A DNA stretch of 20,515 nt, taken from a virus. The stretch is from IMG/VR virus record IMGVR_UViG_3300042564_004256, positions 1-20,515 of that record. The stretch is one strand, 5' to 3'. The notes below the pieces were generated by a model. It was not told the DNA's origin. It was given only the letters and a program-made list of their open reading frames with translations, and did not search any database. The translations under genes were made by a program, and so were the position numbers. The first letter of the stretch is position 1, and every line of letters starts with the position of its first letter. Positions 7,711 to 13,866 of this stretch are shown here, one piece after another.

Positions 7711-8550
7711 TTACTTGTTTCCAAAATGCACATGCGGATTTGAAAACTGTACCATTTGGCGATTGACATCATTTTTAGCTAATTTTTCCCAGGGATCTTG
7801 TGCGCCCAGCCAGATATTGTTGAAAAAACTCAGATCCATTTGCAAATCATTCAACATATAAGCTGCCAATTTATAGCAATCTTGCTGCCGCAGTGCTATC
7901 TGTGACACACTGTGAAAGTCATTTTCGTCCATGGGACGACCTTCCAGCGATGCACGTTCACGGAACGTGGCATCATTGTTGTTGCCGGTTAGATCTGCAC
8001 GGTCATGCAACACATTCACAGGTATACGCTGCCAGATATCCAGCATGTATGCCTGTTGGCTCAGCCAGCCATCCTGCACACTGTGTGGTGAGATATAGCC
8101 CAACAAATCAAACCACTTTCTGGGAATGATAGGAAAGATGCTGTAGGGATGATCCATGTGAGTATGAAAAGCCAGCAATCGAAATTGTCCTTCGTAACTC
8201 ATGATGGTGGTATCCCAACCTTGAGTTTCCATGTAAGCATCATCATTCCAAATCATCAGCCAACGTGAATCAGTATTTTCTGCCAACTTGTTGTTGTAGA
8301 TGTGTAGTCTGTGATATCCCTGGCGATCAAACACCATGGCCTTGTAGGCCAGTTTTTGCTGATCCATCCAGGGTTGAAGTTCCGTTTTAAAATAATCTTT
8401 GCCAATGACATCATCGCGATCAAACGCAAACATCAACTGTACACGTTCAGGATGGTCGGCCAACTCTATTAGGCTGCGAACACTGCGGCCCAGACTTTCA
8501 GTTCGGCCTCGTGTGGCCAACAACATAGCAATATCATACTTGGGGGTCAT
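7711..8550 (-). CDS. GT-A fold glycosyltransferase-like protein (family 2 type), 279 aa
   Basis: The N-terminus IAMLLATRGRTESLGRSVRSL (7-27) is the usual nucleotide-sugar binding start of GT-A enzymes. AFDRDD near 42-47 comes next, and WNDDAYMETQGWD at 101-113 resembles the metal-binding DxD region. An SVQDGWLSQQ segment further on would fit the acceptor side with its acidic residue. No membrane segment is present. It starts with ATG in an ATGA overlap with the queD stop and ends seven bases before the radical SAM gene. The donor and acceptor are unknown. Candidates are a host surface glycan, a phage structural protein, or a modified DNA base, the last being pure speculation from its place beside queD. 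Confidence 0.82.
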   Translation of the reverse strand: MTPKYDIAMLLATRGRTESLGRSVRSLIELADHPERVQLMFAFDRDDVIGKDYFKTELQPWMDQQKLAYKAMVFDRQGYHRLHIYNNKLAENTDSRWLMIWNDDAYMETQGWDTTIMSYEGQFRLLAFHTHMDHPYSIFPIIPRKWFDLLGYISPHSVQDGWLSQQAYMLDIWQRIPVNVLHDRADLTGNNNDATFRERASLEGRPMDENDFHSVSQIALRQQDCYKLAAYMLNDLQMDLSFFNNIWLGAQDPWEKLAKNDVNRQMVQFSNPHVHFGNK

Positions 8551-9080
8551 GCAAATAAATCCTCATTCCATTCTCTATGGCCTTCTCGGAAAGCCATGTT
8601 ACTTTGTGTTTCACGTACTTCTACGCGGTAGCACCACAAACGTTCTGCTTCGCCCTGTCCCCACATGTCGGGAATATAAACACCGTTGACGTATTTGTAC
8701 AACTGATCTGCAAGACCTTCACAGCCTAGTTTGGGCAATATAGTTAGCTTGGCAATGTTTCTGCGTTGCATTTCCATGTAGAACTCCAATTCAGGATCAT
8801 CTTCTGACACCAACAAGGTGTGATCAAATTGGCTTTCCAACACTGACTTGAGTTCTTTGAGACCACCATAATCAGCAGCCCAATTGCGTGTGTCCAAGTT
8901 GTCTGTGCCAAAGTAGAACTTCATGCTAAAACTATAGCCATGAATCAAATTGCAATGACTGTCTGCCCTCCACTGACGATACGCACATGGAAATGCATCG
9001 TGATATTCTTTGGTACTGGTATATTTGTATTGTCTTGCTGACATCCAGCGGTGACCTACTTGATTTTGATCTTGTGACAT
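8547..9080 (-). CDS. queD: QueD-like 6-carboxytetrahydropterin synthase, 177 aa
   Basis: T-fold enzyme of the PTPS/QueD family, second step of 7-deazaguanine synthesis (dihydroneopterin triphosphate to CPH4). Catalytic landmarks are present: Cys43 followed by HGYSF (SHCNLIHGYS), the Asp86-His87 pair (QFDHTLL), and Glu121 in GCEGLADQL. The usual zinc ligands are altered. The AAHR-type first His position reads CAYRQW and the HGH motif reads HGY, so only one of the three standard His ligands (His47) aligns clearly. Other His residues (27, 42) could compensate. The length exceeds the usual 120-140 aa because of N- and C-terminal additions. The ATG at 9080 follows AGGAG by seven bases and has its own promoter. 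Confidence 0.85.
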   Translation of the reverse strand: MSQDQNQVGHRWMSARQYKYTSTKEYHDAFPCAYRQWRADSHCNLIHGYSFSMKFYFGTDNLDTRNWAADYGGLKELKSVLESQFDHTLLVSEDDPELEFYMEMQRRNIAKLTILPKLGCEGLADQLYKYVNGVYIPDMWGQGEAERLWCYRVEVRETQSNMAFREGHREWNEDLFA

Positions 9081-9089
9081 GCTTTTTCT

Positions 9090-9111
9090 CCTATGTTAAT
9101 TTTAGCATAGG
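9090..9111 (-). promoter_or_regulatory. Inverted repeat covering queD -10 region and part of the SD
   Basis: A 22-base near-palindrome: arms CCTATG and CATAGG flank a 10-base centre that also pairs except at two positions. The -10 hexamer (9099-9104) lies in the centre, and the right arm includes the AGG of the queD ribosome-binding site (9088-9092). In a read-through mRNA from upstream the hairpin would hide the SD; an mRNA started at the local promoter would lack the left arm. It could instead be a protein-binding operator. No function is proven. Confidence 0.5.
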
Positions 9112-9127
9112 CAGCAGAATTTGTAAA
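9099..9127 (-). promoter_or_regulatory. Sigma70-like promoter for queD
   Basis: Minus-strand TTTACA (9122-9127) and TAAAAT (9099-9104) with a 17-base spacer, each matching five of six consensus bases, plus TGC directly before the -10 (extended -10). It lies in the 82-base gap between the HIT gene and queD, the largest gap inside the block. The expected start of transcription is only a few bases before the SD, giving a very short leader. Confidence 0.7.
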
Positions 9128-9162
9128 GCGGGATGATGCTCAGAGACCGCTGGAAACATTAC

Positions 9163-9564
9163 TTATGTTGGTTGTTGATAGCCGGCTGCTTTGTAGTTGG
9201 CCTGACCTGAGATAACACCTCGTACTCCGCCGACAGGATCAGCGCAATCACCATGACGTCTGGGAATTAAATGCACATGTGGATACATCACAGTTTGGCC
9301 AGCAGCCTGTCCCATGTTGATGCCTACATTGAATGCATTGCACTCGTCTTCCGCAACCATTCTACGACCTTCACGCATGGCAGTTTCAAAACAGTCCATG
9401 ATTACCGCATCTGTGTTGTATTGTGGCACAAACAACAAATGCCCGACAGCAACTGGATAACGATCCCGAAAAACTGCTACATGAAAGTCTGACAGTCTTT
9501 CAACTTCTAAATCCCAAGGTGCTACTCCTGCGGTCTGTGCTTCTTTTAATGTTTCATACTTCAT
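9163..9564 (-). CDS. HIT-family (histidine triad) protein, 133 aa
   Basis: HIT proteins bind nucleotides and hydrolyse or transfer nucleotidyl groups through a His nucleophile. The signature is at 94-100 (YPHVHLIPRRHGD region): His96 is in the nucleophile position and His98 in the last position, while the first His of the triad reads Tyr94. GHLLFVP at 41-47 and FNVGINMGQAAGQ at 78-90 are the usual strand and glycine-rich segments leading into it. The C-terminus (SGQANYKAAGY) is short. The ATG lies within the end of the amidinotransferase gene (11-base overlap), so the two should be made together. The role in this phage is unknown; removal of a nucleotidyl group from an activated intermediate is one option. 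Confidence 0.9.
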   Translation of the reverse strand: MKYETLKEAQTAGVAPWDLEVERLSDFHVAVFRDRYPVAVGHLLFVPQYNTDAVIMDCFETAMREGRRMVAEDECNAFNVGINMGQAAGQTVMYPHVHLIPRRHGDCADPVGGVRGVISGQANYKAAGYQQPT

Positions 9565-10624
9565 TTATTATCTTTCTTCGTTGACCACGTCTTTTTATGT
9601 CTAATGTCACACAGTGTATGCCGGCGTACCAAAATTTGTTGTGTCTAAATTCACTGTAGTGACATGTTATACCATGTTGTTTTAAATGTGCAAATAACTC
9701 TGGTCGATAAGATCCGAAAATAATATTATTGGAATCTACCACCAGCACGTTCAAATCAAAGTTGGTAACTTGTACATAGCCTTTGGCTTCATCCAGCAAA
9801 CCGTGTATGTTCTGCAAACTGTTGCTCAACACAGTACGAGCAGGTTGTGTTGATTGATTCACAGGTAGATACTGCTGTACACATATCATGTTTTTATCAC
9901 GCAAAACTTTGGGAACAAATTCTGGATCTAGGCAGATTACTGTGTTGTCATCTATCATCAAAAACCCATGATCAATATGACCCCAGTTTTTTTGTGTGGT
10001 ATCATAATTAGCAACCACAGTGTCAGGCGGCAAGTTTCTTTGCATCCATTCCAGTCCCAAGGCAGTGCCAGGACCGGCAGTGTTGGTAATCAATGCATCG
10101 CCGCACTTGAACATGGTTGCTGTGTGCCACAACACACGTTCGTGCAATATTTTTTTATAGACTGTTTCGCCTTGCTGTGTCCAGTCTACATCATTGGGCA
10201 TGTCAAACAGGATTGGTGCAGGTTGGCTAAGCCAATTGTGTCCTTTTTTGAATAGACTGCAGAAAATTTTATAGTATGACAAGCTGTCAATGTACCTGTC
10301 AGGCATGCTGGTAAATGTTTGATACACAGTAGAACCGTATACCAAAAATTGATCTCTAGGCACCACCGGAGCCACTGCACATTTGATTGAAAATGTGGGC
10401 AGTTGGATATTTTGTTGTATGTTTGGGACCAAAGGACGATGAACTGTCACACCAAGTGATTGTAACAATGCCGCCAAACTGTCGAGATCCTGTTTGGTTT
10501 CTTCAAGTATTTGATTGAATGCAGACTGTTTTGCCTCGGGCACATACCAATCCAGTGCATGCACAGCATGACAATCACCTACTATGACTTCTTCCAGCGG
10601 ATCCCAATTGGTCCAAACACTCAC
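9554..10624 (-). CDS. Amidinotransferase-like protein (glycine/inosamine amidinotransferase family), 356 aa
   Basis: Guanidino-group-modifying enzyme fold. NWDPLEEVIVGD at 6-17 is the classic N-terminal signature of arginine:glycine and inosamine-phosphate amidinotransferases. PRD at 89-91, GHID at 215-218 (catalytic His216 and Asp218 candidates) and AGIHCVTLD at 334-342 (nucleophile Cys338) complete the catalytic set. Such enzymes move an amidino group from arginine to an amine. The length agrees with the family. Translation starts at a GTG at 10624 in a GTGA overlap with the upstream gene, and the next gene (HIT) overlaps by 11 bases. The acceptor is unknown; nearby biosynthetic genes suggest an amino-sugar or aminated base. 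A related deiminase activity is not excluded. Confidence 0.87.
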   Translation of the reverse strand: MSVWTNWDPLEEVIVGDCHAVHALDWYVPEAKQSAFNQILEETKQDLDSLAALLQSLGVTVHRPLVPNIQQNIQLPTFSIKCAVAPVVPRDQFLVYGSTVYQTFTSMPDRYIDSLSYYKIFCSLFKKGHNWLSQPAPILFDMPNDVDWTQQGETVYKKILHERVLWHTATMFKCGDALITNTAGPGTALGLEWMQRNLPPDTVVANYDTTQKNWGHIDHGFLMIDDNTVICLDPEFVPKVLRDKNMICVQQYLPVNQSTQPARTVLSNSLQNIHGLLDEAKGYVQVTNFDLNVLVVDSNNIIFGSYRPELFAHLKQHGITCHYSEFRHNKFWYAGIHCVTLDIKRRGQRRKIINEV

Positions 10625-11268
10625 TTGTTGGGATCCTCAGCCAAACCGCGCCACTTCTCAATGCTGTCCTCGCTCCACTTTTGCCCATCCCAGTCTGCAT
10701 AAGTTGGAAATGGCCATTGTGGATTTTTGTTGTCGTTGATTTGGTAACGACCTTCGCGAACAGGCGCAACATCTGAAGGAAACCATTCGGTCAACGGGGG
10801 ATCGAGTTTGTCAAGTTCTGCTGCAGGATCCCATTCTGGTTCAGGAATGATGTTGAAGTTCTCATCCAGTACTGAGAACTCTTCGCCGGTATCTCGATTC
10901 ACCAACTTTAGTGGACCTTGAAAGTGATACTCAGTGTCATCATTGCTCCAGCCCAAATCTTCCATGCCTTCGTACCAGTTTTCGTCCCAGGCAGCTTCAA
11001 TCTGCTCACGTTCCTCTGCTGACACAGAATCAGGATACTGCCATTCACTCCAGCAACCATCATCTAGGCTGTCCAGTTCCCAGTCATAGTCAGCCAACTC
11101 ATAGCCGTCTGGGTTGCGCAAATCAATGTCAGGTCGCTCGTCGCTTTCACAGTAAAAAGTACCCCAGCGATAGCCTTCGATCTTTTTGATAGTAACGCCA
11201 TCCTTGTACCACAGTTGTACTTCAATAGCGTTCTTTTTGTATTCGGTTGATAGTTCCCAGACAGCCAT
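10621..11268 (-). CDS. Acidic conserved phage hypothetical protein, 215 aa
   Basis: Strongly acidic, Trp-rich protein. The N-terminus (VWELSTEYKKNAIEVQLWYKDG) leads to a strand-rich domain with TFYCESDERPDIDL near 37-50, then a long run of Asp/Glu/Trp segments (ADYDWELDSLDDGCW, EEREQIEAAWDENWY). A Pro-rich linker sits near residues 140-160, and a second short domain ends the chain. Proteins with the WELSTEYKK...CESDERP pattern are, as I recall, common in T4-like cyanophages and unassigned. The ATG at 11268 follows AAGGAA at good spacing, nine bases after the previous gene. The acidity could suit DNA mimicry or protein binding, but nothing specific supports that. Confidence 0.8.
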   Translation of the reverse strand: MAVWELSTEYKKNAIEVQLWYKDGVTIKKIEGYRWGTFYCESDERPDIDLRNPDGYELADYDWELDSLDDGCWSEWQYPDSVSAEEREQIEAAWDENWYEGMEDLGWSNDDTEYHFQGPLKLVNRDTGEEFSVLDENFNIIPEPEWDPAAELDKLDPPLTEWFPSDVAPVREGRYQINDNKNPQWPFPTYADWDGQKWSEDSIEKWRGLAEDPNK

Positions 11269-11277
11269 AGCAGTTCC

Positions 11278-11472
11278 TTAAGAGTCAATTTCCATTGAGT
11301 TCCATTCTTTGACCACGTCAAGCATTTCTGCTTCTGTGTTACAAAGAATCTTGGCACTTTTCCAATCGTTTTCTTTGTCTCGTCCGCCCACTTCGACCAT
11401 GAAGCCATTATCGTAACGATTGATTGTGATTGATTCGTTTACTTTGTCCAATTTAATTAATTTCTTTGCCAT
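11278..11472 (-). CDS. Small conserved phage hypothetical protein, 64 aa
   Basis: Compact protein starting MAKKLIKLDKVNESITINRYDNG and continuing MVEVGGRDKENDWKSAKIL. It looks like a small beta-sheet followed by one helix (AEMLDVVKEWNSM). The ATG at 11472 has AAAGGAG with a good spacer. The whole leader of this gene is almost the same as that of queD (see finding). I recall similar mini-proteins in cyanophages but know no function. Confidence 0.75.
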   Translation of the reverse strand: MAKKLIKLDKVNESITINRYDNGFMVEVGGRDKENDWKSAKILCNTEAEMLDVVKEWNSMEIDS

Positions 11473-11498
11473 GCTCTTTCTCCTTTAAGTTAATTCTA
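11470..11498 (-). promoter_or_regulatory. Leader module similar to that of queD (possible -10 plus SD)
   Basis: On the minus strand this reads TAGAATTAACTTA then AAGGAGAAAGAGC and the ATG; the queD leader reads TAAAATTAACATA then GGAGAAAAAGC and the ATG. The match covers the -10-like hexamer (11493-11498) through the start codon. No good -35 is seen at 16-18 bases, so promoter activity is doubtful; the match could reflect duplication or shared translational control. Confidence 0.35.
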
Positions 11499-11601
11499 CC
11501 ACTCTATACTGACTTGCAGGATAGTTTTCGTGCAACCATTCCAACAACCCTGGTTCCCAGGGCAATTTAATTTCACCGGTGATGTTTGTAATGTATATCA
11601 T
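11485..11601 (-). CDS. Microprotein of 38 aa coupled to folE
   Basis: A short frame fills the gap between folE and the next gene. Its ATG (11601) forms an ATGA overlap with the folE stop (11598-11600). AGGAG lies 12 bases upstream, and the stop at 11485-11487 lies just before the next SD. The product starts MIYITNITGEIKLPWEPG and ends in YRVVELT, with a Trp-containing helix (LLEWLHENYPAS). No family recognised. Evidence that it is real is the exact packing (overlap at one end, next SD at the other), the plausible composition, and the fact that removing it would leave an unusually large unexplained gap. Confidence 0.6.
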   Translation of the reverse strand: MIYITNITGEIKLPWEPGLLEWLHENYPASQYRVVELT

Positions 11602-12293
11602 CTTGGTGCAAACTCCTGTTGTAATTTGATATTGTCCATGAACTCTTTTTTCACACTGTCGTCCGTTTTAAAGGCACCACGCAACACAGTGGTCTGTGTT
11701 AGGCTGGAGTGTGCCATGATGCCACGATTCTCACAGCAGCCATGCACTGCTTGAATGTAAACACCAACGTCCTGTGATGCGGTTGCGGCCATGATCTCGT
11801 TGGCAATGTCTATGCACAGTTCTTCCTGTAGGGTACCTCGACGGGCACACCACTGTGCAATGCGGGTGTACTTACTAAGTCCGATCAGTTTCTCTGCCGC
11901 AATAATGCCAATATAAGCAACCCCAGCAACGGGTTGGTGATGATGACTACACATACTGCGAAGTTCACTGCGAACCACGAGCATGCCCTCGTAACGGTCT
12001 GCTGAATCATTTGGAAACGCTGTGCAATCGGGTGCTGGTTCATATCTTCCTGCCATTATTTCGTTGTAGTACATCTTGGCCAAGCGTCGAGCTGTGCCTT
12101 TTGAATTGGGATCGTTTTCTCTATCAATCAGCAATGCATCCAACACACCCTCAAACGCCACAGTGGCTTCGTCAATGAGTTTTTCTTTGATGGCATCACT
12201 CATGTAATCGCTGATGTTGTCTCCAGCCCAAAAGCGGCGCCCGCGAGCTGTCATTTGTTCTCTAAGCACTTGTGATAAATTCTTTTCTTGCAT
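11598..12293 (-). CDS. folE: FolE, GTP cyclohydrolase I, 231 aa
   Basis: Opens the GTP imidazole ring to make dihydroneopterin triphosphate, first step of both folate and 7-deazaguanine synthesis. The C-terminal catalytic domain is intact. Zinc ligands are Cys115 and His118 in ELRSMCSHHHQPV (110-122), and Cys186 in AVHGCCENRG (182-191). GLSKYTRIAQWCARR (138-152) is the family core motif, and GTARRLAKM (66-74) precedes it. Length agrees with bacterial type IA enzymes (about 220 aa). Start ATG at 12293 with GGAG five bases upstream. It has its own promoter and is the first gene after the sugar genes, followed by a coupled microprotein. With queD and queE present, deazaguanine supply is a likelier purpose than folate. 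Confidence 0.96.
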   Translation of the reverse strand: MQEKNLSQVLREQMTARGRRFWAGDNISDYMSDAIKEKLIDEATVAFEGVLDALLIDRENDPNSKGTARRLAKMYYNEIMAGRYEPAPDCTAFPNDSADRYEGMLVVRSELRSMCSHHHQPVAGVAYIGIIAAEKLIGLSKYTRIAQWCARRGTLQEELCIDIANEIMAATASQDVGVYIQAVHGCCENRGIMAHSSLTQTTVLRGAFKTDDSVKKEFMDNIKLQQEFAPR

Positions 12294-12302
12294 TGTTACT
12301 CC

Positions 12303-12320
12303 AGTGTGTGATTGTACACT
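12303..12320 (-). promoter_or_regulatory. Short inverted repeat between folE -10 and SD
   Basis: Arms AGTGT and ACACT flank an eight-base loop. The -10 hexamer (12311-12316) lies inside it, and the right arm directly abuts the GGAG of folE (12299-12302). The geometry is the same as at queD, but with shorter arms (5 bp), so chance is a real alternative. Confidence 0.35.
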
Positions 12321-12339
12321 ATTTAGATTTACGAGTCAA
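12311..12339 (-). promoter_or_regulatory. Sigma70-like promoter for folE
   Basis: Minus-strand TTGACT (12334-12339) and TACAAT (12311-12316), each five of six to consensus, separated by exactly 17 bases. The -35 overlaps the stop codon of the DegT-like gene. The spacer also carries CTAAATA, which resembles a T4-type late element. The predicted transcript start is a few bases before the folE SD. Confidence 0.7.
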
Positions 12340-12926
12340 CTGACTATGGAAATTTGTCTGCAATCTGGATAAACAACCTCACGTGGTGGTTGACTTTGAT
12401 ATTGACTCAACAGTTCCATGCCACGTTGGGCTTCTTCGATTGTGGGACGATAATGATAGCCTACTTGAAATTCTTGTTGTTTGACCCAAGGGCTTACAGT
12501 TAGATCACGACCGTCATATCTCATGCGCAACAGGGCTTGGTAGGCAGTTTCATTATCCAACAATATGGCACCACCACGACCGATAGGCAAAGGTTTGTCG
12601 TGTCCAAAACTCACACACTGCATCTGCCCGGCTCGATACATATTGGCTTCTAGGCGTCTTGCACTATCCCAAATGCGTGTTTCAACAAACGGGTACTCTC
12701 CCACCCAACGTTGCCATTCATGATCTAAGTATTGATATTTGATGCCCAGTTTGTGCATGGTCATTGGCACACTAACATAGGTATATGGTGTAAACTTACA
12801 TGTTTGGACTTGATCATATCGTAAACACAATTCAATAGCATGGGTACAACAGTCAGTCATCACAGCACGTGATGCACCAGTGAACTGGGCCAGGGCTGTT
12901 TCAAACTCAAGTATCTTTTCGAACAT
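12336..12926 (-). CDS. Short DegT/DnrJ-type PLP aminotransferase-like protein, 196 aa
   Basis: Resembles the large domain of DegT/DnrJ/EryC1/StrS sugar aminotransferases. The N-terminus has FETALAQFTGASRAVMTDCCTHAIEL (TGA.. AV...G/C T.AL pattern). IWDSAR near 85-90 stands where the family has its EDAA-type Asp, and VSFGHDKPLPIGRGGAILLDN (105-125) matches the SFHxxK...GEGG block with Lys111 as the PLP lysine. Family members are about 370 aa, so roughly half is missing, chiefly inter-motif segments and the C-terminal domain. No frameshift is apparent and the frame is clean, so it is a compact version, not an obvious wreck. It overlaps the epimerase by 20 bases. It could make an amino sugar or act as a PLP-binding partner. 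Confidence 0.75.
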   Translation of the reverse strand: MFEKILEFETALAQFTGASRAVMTDCCTHAIELCLRYDQVQTCKFTPYTYVSVPMTMHKLGIKYQYLDHEWQRWVGEYPFVETRIWDSARRLEANMYRAGQMQCVSFGHDKPLPIGRGGAILLDNETAYQALLRMRYDGRDLTVSPWVKQQEFQVGYHYRPTIEEAQRGMELLSQYQSQPPREVVYPDCRQISIVS

Positions 12927-13866
12927 ACCAGTTCCAGGCGTGTTGGATCATGTGGTCCAATTCAAATTGTCTCCAACCCTCACCAACACGGCCAAATTTG
13001 GCAGCACTTGCTGTGAGCACCGCAGGATCTCCTGGTCTAGCCGCACCCATCACAACTTTCAATTTCTTTCCAGTTATGCGTTCGGCCGCGGCAATGATTT
13101 CTCTATTGCTGGTTCCGTTGTTGGAGCCTAGATTGTATACACCTGATGGAATCTTCTCATCTAGAGCCATGACATGTGCTCGAGCAATGTCTTCCACATG
13201 CACATAGTCACGCACACAAGTGCCATCTGGTGTGGCAAAGTCTACACCGTTTAATGTAAATTCTGCATCATCTCTAATGGCACCCAACACACGAGCAAAG
13301 ATGTGTGTGGCATCTTCAGTTTGTCCGTGTCTGGTTTGACTATCAGCCCCACAGGCATTGAAATAACGAAATGCCACATAATCCAAATTGTAGGCTGTGT
13401 GATATGCTGATAGAATTTTTTCTACCATGAGTTTGCTGTCACCGTAAGGTGATATGGGTTCACAAGGATCCACTTCATGGCATGGAGTCATAATAGGCTC
13501 GCCATACACTGCGGCACTGCTACTGAAAATAACTCTGGTCTTGGGCATGCTTCTGCGTACTTGATCCAACAGTGTGAGTGTGTTAACCACATTGTTTTCA
13601 AAGTAACGACCTGGATGCCGGATGCTTGGCCCAACCAAGCTGGTGGCGGCACAGTGAACAATAGCACTAGGCTCGTGTATCAACAGTTTAACCAAGGCAT
13701 CTTTGTCAGAAAAATCTCGTTCAATGTATTCATGAAAGATTGATTTTAATTGTTTGGGGCACTTGGCTTTGTCAATGCCCACCACACGATGTCCAGCATC
13801 GGCCAACATCAAGGCAGTTTGACCGCCAATGTATCCGGCTGCTCCGGTTACTATAACTGTTTTCAT
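12907..13866 (-). CDS. galE: NAD-dependent UDP-sugar 4-epimerase, GalE-like, 319 aa
   Basis: Extended short-chain dehydrogenase that interconverts UDP-glucose/UDP-galactose or their N-acetyl forms. NAD-binding GAAGYIG is at 8-14, FSSSAAVYGEP at 114-124, and the catalytic Tyr141-xxx-Lys145 lies in SPYGDSK. RYFNACGAD and GTCVRDYVHVEDIARAH are the usual GalE segments for UDP-sugar binding. Length fits the family (about 330 aa). The ATG overlaps the SGNH gene stop (ATGA), with GGAG upstream. It would supply a sugar for the two glycosyltransferases. The exact sugar cannot be read from sequence, and other UDP-sugar epimerases share these motifs. Confidence 0.9.
   Translation of the reverse strand: MKTVIVTGAAGYIGGQTALMLADAGHRVVGIDKAKCPKQLKSIFHEYIERDFSDKDALVKLLIHEPSAIVHCAATSLVGPSIRHPGRYFENNVVNTLTLLDQVRRSMPKTRVIFSSSAAVYGEPIMTPCHEVDPCEPISPYGDSKLMVEKILSAYHTAYNLDYVAFRYFNACGADSQTRHGQTEDATHIFARVLGAIRDDAEFTLNGVDFATPDGTCVRDYVHVEDIARAHVMALDEKIPSGVYNLGSNNGTSNREIIAAAERITGKKLKVVMGAARPGDPAVLTASAAKFGRVGEGWRQFELDHMIQHAWNWYVRKDT

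Noticed and set aside
6900-7766. Long plus-strand open frame (288 codons) opposite the radical SAM gene
   Set aside because: It is an antisense shadow of a gene with clear motifs. It has no ribosome-binding site or family resemblance, and all supported genes lie on the other strand.
9099-9130. MotA-type middle promoter box (CGCTTTA) upstream of queD
   Set aside because: The distance to the -10 is about 19 bases, too long for the MotA arrangement, and a plain -35/-10 pair with 17-base spacing explains the site.
9111-9163. Possible rho-independent terminator after the HIT gene (AGCGG...CCGCT)
   Set aside because: The stem is only five base pairs with a loop of about 15 bases and no proper T-run; TTTA after it belongs to the queD -35 element.
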